Source of the DNA: Hyphomonadaceae bacterium TMED5
Lineage (GTDB): Bacteria > Pseudomonadota > Alphaproteobacteria > Caulobacterales > Hyphomonadaceae
Reading direction: 5' to 3'
Assembly: GCA_002173095.1 (NCBI GenBank)
Contig: NHBK01000009.1
Coordinates: forward strand, 802,310-866,309
Length of the DNA: 64,000 nt
Position numbers and translations under genes: made by a program. Numbering within the stretch: position 1 is the first letter of the stretch; each line of letters opens with the position of its first letter. Below, one piece after another: positions 60,213 to 64,000 of this stretch. The notes under the pieces were generated by a model. The model ran no database searches, was not told the DNA's origin, and saw nothing but the letters and a program-made list of their open reading frames with translations.

Positions 60213-61321
60213 CGTCATTTCAGTTTGAGGCCATTGGCGGTGAGTGGATTGATCCACCCATCCTCATTCCGGCTGCCCTGCCGCTTGAGCTGTCGGGCGA
60301 AAGCATTCGCAACCGCCTGATCACCAGTTCTGACACGCCGGGCGAGGAATTAGCTCTGCGTCCGGACCTGACGCTTCCTGCGGCGATGTATTTCCTCGCT
60401 TCAGGCGATGAAGCACCTGTATCTTACCGCTATCGCGGCCGTGCCTTCCGTCAGCCTCGCAGCGCCGTTGAGCGCGCTGAATTCGATCAGACAGGCTTTG
60501 AGAATTTCGGCCATGAAGACAAGCTCGCGCGCGATGTGCTGACGCTCAGCACAATGTGCGAAGAAGTGGCTGGCGCCGGCGTGCGTGACGGTCAGCTCTA
60601 TCTGGGCGATGTGTCGATCTTCCATGCCGTTGTTGATGCGCTGGAGCTCTCGCGTCACTGGAACGCGCGCGTGACCCGTGCTTTCCGACGCCGTGAAGGC
60701 CTTCAGGCGCTACTAAAAACGGGCGGCGCAGAAGACAACAGGCATTCAGCACTGGCAGAAACGCTGGCCAACCTTCCGGCCGATGCCGCGCGTGATCTGC
60801 TCGATGAGGTCATGTCGCTGTCAGGCACAGAGATTGTCGGCGGCCGCACTAAGGATGAAATCCTGGAACGCCTTCAGGCACGAGCGGAAGCCGCCAGCGC
60901 GGGCGATATGCCAGACAAAGCGCGTGAAGTTCTGAATGTCTTTACCGGCATTAGCGGTCCGCCAAGCGTGTTCCTTGCGCGTCTGAAAGAATTGGTCAGC
61001 CAGTTCTCACTCGGCCTTGAGGGAATGACTGAGAAAACAGAAAAGCTGTTCGAGGCGCTGAGCCAGAAGAATATGCCGTTCTGGTCTCAGGCGCATGTCT
61101 CTGTCCAGTTCGGACGTCGCTTCGACTATTATGATGGAATGGTGTTTGAGCTCTGCCACACCTCGCTCTCATCAGAGCGTCCGCTCGCAACAGGTGGCCG
61201 GTATGATGGCCTTCTGACCTGGTTGAGCGAAGGCGAGCACAATCTTCCAGCCGTGGGCGGGGTTATCCGCCCGGACCGTGTTGAAGCAGCCGTCAAAGCT
61301 GAAGCAGGAGAGGGCGCATGA
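60209..61321 (+). CDS. hisZ: ATP phosphoribosyltransferase regulatory subunit HisZ
   Basis: 370 residues. HisZ looks like the catalytic domain of HisS but lacks tRNA functions, and acts as the allosteric subunit of HisG. The HisS-like motifs are degenerate: LALRPDLTLPAAMYFL, SYRYRGRAFRQPRSAVERAEFDQTGFENFG and ATGGRYDGLLTWL remain, while the anticodon domain is absent. It lies between hisS and hisG with overlaps at both ends, so all three are translated together. It would give histidine feedback to the first step of histidine synthesis. Confidence 0.88.
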   Translation: MTSFQFEAIGGEWIDPPILIPAALPLELSGESIRNRLITSSDTPGEELALRPDLTLPAAMYFLASGDEAPVSYRYRGRAFRQPRSAVERAEFDQTGFENFGHEDKLARDVLTLSTMCEEVAGAGVRDGQLYLGDVSIFHAVVDALELSRHWNARVTRAFRRREGLQALLKTGGAEDNRHSALAETLANLPADAARDLLDEVMSLSGTEIVGGRTKDEILERLQARAEAASAGDMPDKAREVLNVFTGISGPPSVFLARLKELVSQFSLGLEGMTEKTEKLFEALSQKNMPFWSQAHVSVQFGRRFDYYDGMVFELCHTSLSSERPLATGGRYDGLLTWLSEGEHNLPAVGGVIRPDRVEAAVKAEAGEGA

Positions 61322-62262
61322 GCACGATCACGCTGGCTATTCCGTCCAAAGGACGTCTGAAAGAACAGACTGAAGCATTCTTCGCTGACTGCGGCCTGAA
61401 ACTGAAACAGGTAGGCGGTGAGCGCGGTTATTCTGCCGTGCTGCAAGGCGCCCCTGAAGTTCAGGTTCTGTTGCTCTCTGCCTCCGAGATTGCCAAAGGC
61501 CTTCTCGATGGCAGTCTGCACCTCGGCATTACGGGCGAAGACCTGCTGCGCGAACATGCAGATGATTTCGACAAACAAGTCTGGCTGCTGCGAGCGCTGG
61601 GCTTTGGCTTTGCAGACATGGTCACGGCCGTCCCTCAAAGCTGGGTGGATGTCGATACGATTGAAGATCTGGAAGATGTTGGGCACGCTTTCCGTGCCCG
61701 CCATGGCCGGCGTATGCGCGTTGCGACCAAATATCTTCGCTCCAGCCGCCGGTTCTTCGCAGAGAAGGGGCTGACCCAGTATCGCCTGATCGACAGCGCG
61801 GGCGCGACAGAGGCGGCGCCTGCATCGGGCACGGCAGAACTGATTGTGGACATCACCACGACAGGCGCGACGCTGAAGGCGAATAACCTCAAAATTCTGA
61901 ATGATGGCGTCATGCTGAAGTCACAGGCTCAGCTGTCTGCATCGCTTTCAGCTGACTGGGACGAATCATCCCTGCAGGCCATTAAACGCCTTCTGGACAT
62001 TTTAGAGGCCCGCCGGGTGGCGCATTCCATGTCTGTGCTGACCGGAGGCAAGTCGCTCGCGGGAGAAATTCAACGCTTTGGGGAATCCGCTGAGGCCGTC
62101 GGCGATTCACTGGTTATCCCCAAAGAATTGGCAAATTCTGCCGCAATTTCCCTCACTGAGGAGGGGTTTGGCCCCGTTGCTATCGGTAACCCTGAGTTTC
62201 TATTCTTGCAGAACAACGCTGTATATAGAGAATTTTCCCTCGCCGTTTCTCGTACTGCATAG
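61318..62262 (+). CDS. hisG: ATP phosphoribosyltransferase HisG with C-terminal extension
   Basis: 314 residues. It catalyses the first step of histidine biosynthesis. The catalytic core (about 1-215) is clear: LAIPSKGRLKEQTEAFF, LGITGEDLLREH, MRVATKYLRSSRRFF, and the PRPP loop VDITTTGATLKANNLKIL. HisZ-dependent HisG proteins are usually of the short, about 220-residue form. Here about 95 further residues follow, without obvious similarity to the long form's ACT-like domain. Both HisZ and an extension thus occur together. A terminator-like hairpin lies about 120 bp downstream. Confidence 0.92.
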   Translation: MSTITLAIPSKGRLKEQTEAFFADCGLKLKQVGGERGYSAVLQGAPEVQVLLLSASEIAKGLLDGSLHLGITGEDLLREHADDFDKQVWLLRALGFGFADMVTAVPQSWVDVDTIEDLEDVGHAFRARHGRRMRVATKYLRSSRRFFAEKGLTQYRLIDSAGATEAAPASGTAELIVDITTTGATLKANNLKILNDGVMLKSQAQLSASLSADWDESSLQAIKRLLDILEARRVAHSMSVLTGGKSLAGEIQRFGESAEAVGDSLVIPKELANSAAISLTEEGFGPVAIGNPEFLFLQNNAVYREFSLAVSRTA

Positions 62263-62311
62263 AGATTCAGCAAGAAACGATCAAATTATTGGCGAATTGG
62301 AATTTTTTTAG

Positions 62312-62411
62312 TTGACAGTTTGGTGAAGGTACGGCCTTATTTACGTGCAGTTCGGGAGGAAACGTCCTGCTCTATAAAGAACAAACGGCGCAGTTTAACA
62401 CTGCGCCGTTT
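62312..62411 (+). ncRNA. Candidate small RNA or 3' element between hisG and groEL
   Basis: TTGACA at 62312-62317 and CCTTAT 17 bp later could form a weak promoter, giving an RNA of about 65 nt that ends in the perfect hairpin AAACGGCGCAG / CTGCGCCGTTT (62383-62411). The hairpin may simply be the hisG terminator. The -10 box matches only three of six positions, so this is speculative. Confidence 0.3.
62383..62411 (+). terminator. Terminator downstream of hisG
   Basis: Perfect 11-bp stem AAACGGCGCAG / CTGCGCCGTTT with a 7-nt loop; the last bases give a short T run. Confidence 0.8.
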
Positions 62412-62647
62412 ATAATTTGGGCCTACCTCTTTCAAAACAAAGTAAAACAACTGATTTAGTCAGGTTTTACTGATCTATATTCAACGCCCGTTCAATTTTA
62501 TTTGTTCCGGCCTTCTTTGGCGCCTGATTCCATATCTTCCCAATACATTTCACGTCTATGCGGTGCAGGGCGTTGTAGTGTGGATCTATCTGCATTCAGG
62601 ATTTGCGCTGAATGTTCGGGAAAACCCCCAATGATTTGCCACATACG

Positions 62648-62790
62648 AAAGAACAGGTCCGAAGACCTGTTCTCCTGCCCTGGGGAGGCAAACGTGAAAG
62701 GTACGAAGACGAGGCGTTCGACAGCTCGGGGTAGGGGGCAGTGATGAAATGCCGACCGGCCCTCTTTGTTCCTTGTTGATTATCAATAAA
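62648..62790 (-). ncRNA. Candidate structured RNA between hisG and groEL
   Basis: On the - strand, TTGACG (62810-62805) and TATTGA (62788-62783) could form a promoter. The downstream stretch has a CTGCCC...GGGCAG closing helix, and then a perfect GAACAGGTC-TTCG-GACCTGTTC hairpin (62652-62673) with a UUCG tetraloop and a short U run. The tetraloop is on the - strand only. No match to 6S, SRP, tmRNA or RNase P motifs was recognised. No convincing protein is encoded here. The rest of 62412-63011 holds nothing else that could be assigned. Confidence 0.4.
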
Positions 62791-62947
62791 GATTATTCGA
62801 AAAACGTCAAGTGAAATTATCGTAAAACGATGAAATAGGTGTAATATTGAAATCCCAATTTAAAAACGGACGGAATCTTCGAATGAGGATTCGGCAAAAT
62901 CCGCTTCTCGCAGCATGTTTTTGCGAAAAGCATTCAGAATTTGAGAC

Positions 62948-62978
62948 ATAAAAAAACGGCGATCCGAAGACCGCCGTT
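62948..62978 (-). terminator. Terminator of groEL
   Basis: On the - strand: AACGGCGGTC-TTCG-GATCGCCGTT with one G-U pair and a UUCG loop, followed by at least six T residues. Confidence 0.93.
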
Positions 62979-63011
62979 CTCTTTAAGCCGTAAGGGCTGA
63001 GTGAGTGAGGC

Positions 63012-64000
63012 TTAGAAGCCCATACCACCCATGCCGCCCATTCCGCCCATGCCGCCCATATCAGGCATTGCAGGAGCAGCGTCGTCTTTAGGTGCGTCTG
63101 CGATAGCAGCCTCAGTTGTGATGAGGAGGCCAGCAACAGAAGCAGCGTTCTGAAGAGAAGAACGAACAACTTTAACCGGGTCGATTACGCCGAATGCGAA
63201 CATATCGCCGTATTCTTCAGTCTGAGCGTTGAAGCCGAATGAATTGCCGCCGTGCTCGAGGATTTTGCCGACAACGATAGAGCCTTCAACACCAGCGTTC
63301 TCAACGATCTGGCGAACTGGAGCTTCAAGAGCTTTACGAACGATGTCGATACCAGCTTGTTCGTCAGAGTTGACGCCTGTCACTGTGATAGCTGCAGCAG
63401 CTTTGAGAAGAGCTGTACCACCACCTGTGACGATACCTTCTTCAACAGCAGCGCGTGTAGCGTTCAGAGCGTCATCAACGCGGTCTTTACGCTCTTTCAC
63501 TTCAACTTCTGTAGCACCGCCAACTTTGATGACAGCTACGCCGCCAGCCAGTTTAGCGAGACGCTCCTGGAGCTTCTCCTTGTCGTACTCAGACGTTGTT
63601 TCTTCGATTTGACGTTTGATCTGAGCCACGCGGCCTTCGATGTCGTCTTTCTCGCCTGTGCCATCAACGATTGTTGTGTCGTCTTTGGTGATGGTGACGC
63701 GCTTAGCTGTGCCGAGCATGTCGATAGAAACGTTCTCAAGCTTGATGCCGAGATCTTCTGAAACAACTGTACCACCGGTCAGGATAGCGAGGTCTTCAAG
63801 CATAGCTTTACGACGGTCGCCAAAGCCAGGTGCTTTAACAGCTGCGATTTTCAGGCCGCCACGGAGCTTGTTCACAACGAGAGTTGCGAGTGCTTCGCCT
63901 TCAACATCTTCTGCGATGATGAGGAGTGGGCGGTTAGACTGAACAGCAGCTTCGAGGATCGGGAGCATCGGCTGGAGAGAAGAGAGCTTCTTCTCGTGCA
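63012..64000 (-). CDS. groL: Chaperonin GroEL (5' part outside the window)
   Basis: Cytoplasmic folding chaperone; the window holds the C-terminal 329 residues. The frame remains open to the edge ([17 protein letters not shown]), the well-conserved segment of the apical domain. Further landmarks are [50 protein letters not shown] sequence, and the flexible Gly-Gly-Met tail ([14 protein letters not shown]). The start and groES would be to the right of the window. The M at 63968 is internal. Confidence 0.97.
   Translation of the reverse strand, partial: HEKKLSSLQPMLPILEAAVQSNRPLLIIAEDVEGEALATLVVNKLRGGLKIAAVKAPGFGDRRKAMLEDLAILTGGTVVSEDLGIKLENVSIDMLGTAKRVTITKDDTTIVDGTGEKDDIEGRVAQIKRQIEETTSEYDKEKLQERLAKLAGGVAVIKVGGATEVEVKERKDRVDDALNATRAAVEEGIVTGGGTALLKAAAAITVTGVNSDEQAGIDIVRKALEAPVRQIVENAGVEGSIVVGKILEHGGNSFGFNAQTEEYGDMFAFGVIDPVKVVRSSLQNAASVAGLLITTEAAIADAPKDDAAPAMPDMGGMGGMGGMGGMGF

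Noticed and set aside
62500..62790. Short protein frames of 66 and 80 codons on either strand
   Set aside because: Both are Cys/Arg/Pro-rich without ribosome sites or family patterns, and lie over the candidate RNA hairpin.
62640..62790. Identification as 6S, SRP RNA or tmRNA
   Set aside because: None of the diagnostic motifs (for example the SRP apical loop) could be found, so the RNA is left unnamed.
1..64000. CRISPR arrays, insertion sequences, prophage or integrative elements
   Set aside because: No regular spacer-repeat blocks, transposase, integrase or phage genes were found; gene content and codon use look uniform apart from highly expressed genes.

Overview
The window looks like part of the chromosome of a flagellated, Caulobacter-like alphaproteobacterium. 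A member of the Hyphomonadaceae/Maricaulales is the best guess, by inference and not from any database match. The evidence is a full-length CtrA with a C-terminal Ala-Ala, alphaproteobacterial flagellar factors (FlbT, FlaF, a FlbA-like protein and probably FlaEY), several flagellin paralogues behind sigma-54 promoters, GANTC sites around ctrA, a SapC-family protein and TonB-dependent receptors. No insertion sequences, integrases, CRISPR arrays, tRNAs or rRNAs were seen. Genes are dense on both strands with many 1-4 bp overlaps, so most of the window is ordinary chromosome.

Layout. 1-5.7 kb: a chemotaxis operon, cheA (cut by the window edge)-cheW-cheY-cheB-cheR, closed by a strong terminator. 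5.7-8.7 kb: a DHA2-type drug exporter and an acyltransferase. 8.7-13.1 kb: a probable iron-regulated operon (TonB receptor, small membrane protein, PepSY protein) behind two Fur-box matches. 13.2-17.9 kb: ctrA, divergent fliI-fliJ, a receiver/pseudokinase protein and a short histidine kinase. 17.9-23.4 kb: an esterase with a TetR regulator, two small hypothetical proteins, two hotdog thioesterases and a membrane histidine kinase.

23.4-45.7 kb is mainly a flagellar filament locus. A FlbA-like TPR/glycosyltransferase-like gene is divergent from flbT-flaF. Five flagellin genes follow, with flaG between the fourth and fifth. After a K+/H+ antiporter and a MarC gene come a PseB-type dehydratase and a five-gene nonulosonic-acid/glycosylation operon resembling the sps type, an unrecognised membrane protein, and a long beta-propeller protein resembling FlaEY. 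The four upstream flagellin genes each carry a -24/-12 promoter with GGCAA/TTGCC inverted repeats about 100 bp upstream, as expected for FlbD-type enhancers. The fifth lacks this and carries a TTAACCAT motif instead. CtrA, chemotaxis, export ATPase, flagellin, translation control and sugar synthesis therefore lie together in about 45 kb.

45.7-64 kb holds mixed housekeeping and envelope genes: RluE-type pseudouridine synthase, a 5'-truncated TonB receptor remnant, DUF2721, an OmpA-like lipoprotein, small hypothetical genes, a von Willebrand A lipoprotein, a DUF885 protein that has lost its His-Glu metal motif, SapC, DsbD/ScsB, hisS-hisZ-hisG, and the 3' end of groEL. The hisG-groEL gap may hold one or two small RNAs.

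Points most worth checking are the flagellin regulatory elements, the receiver-pseudokinase/orphan kinase pair beside ctrA, the CheA with two CheW domains and a degenerate receiver, and the candidate small RNAs.
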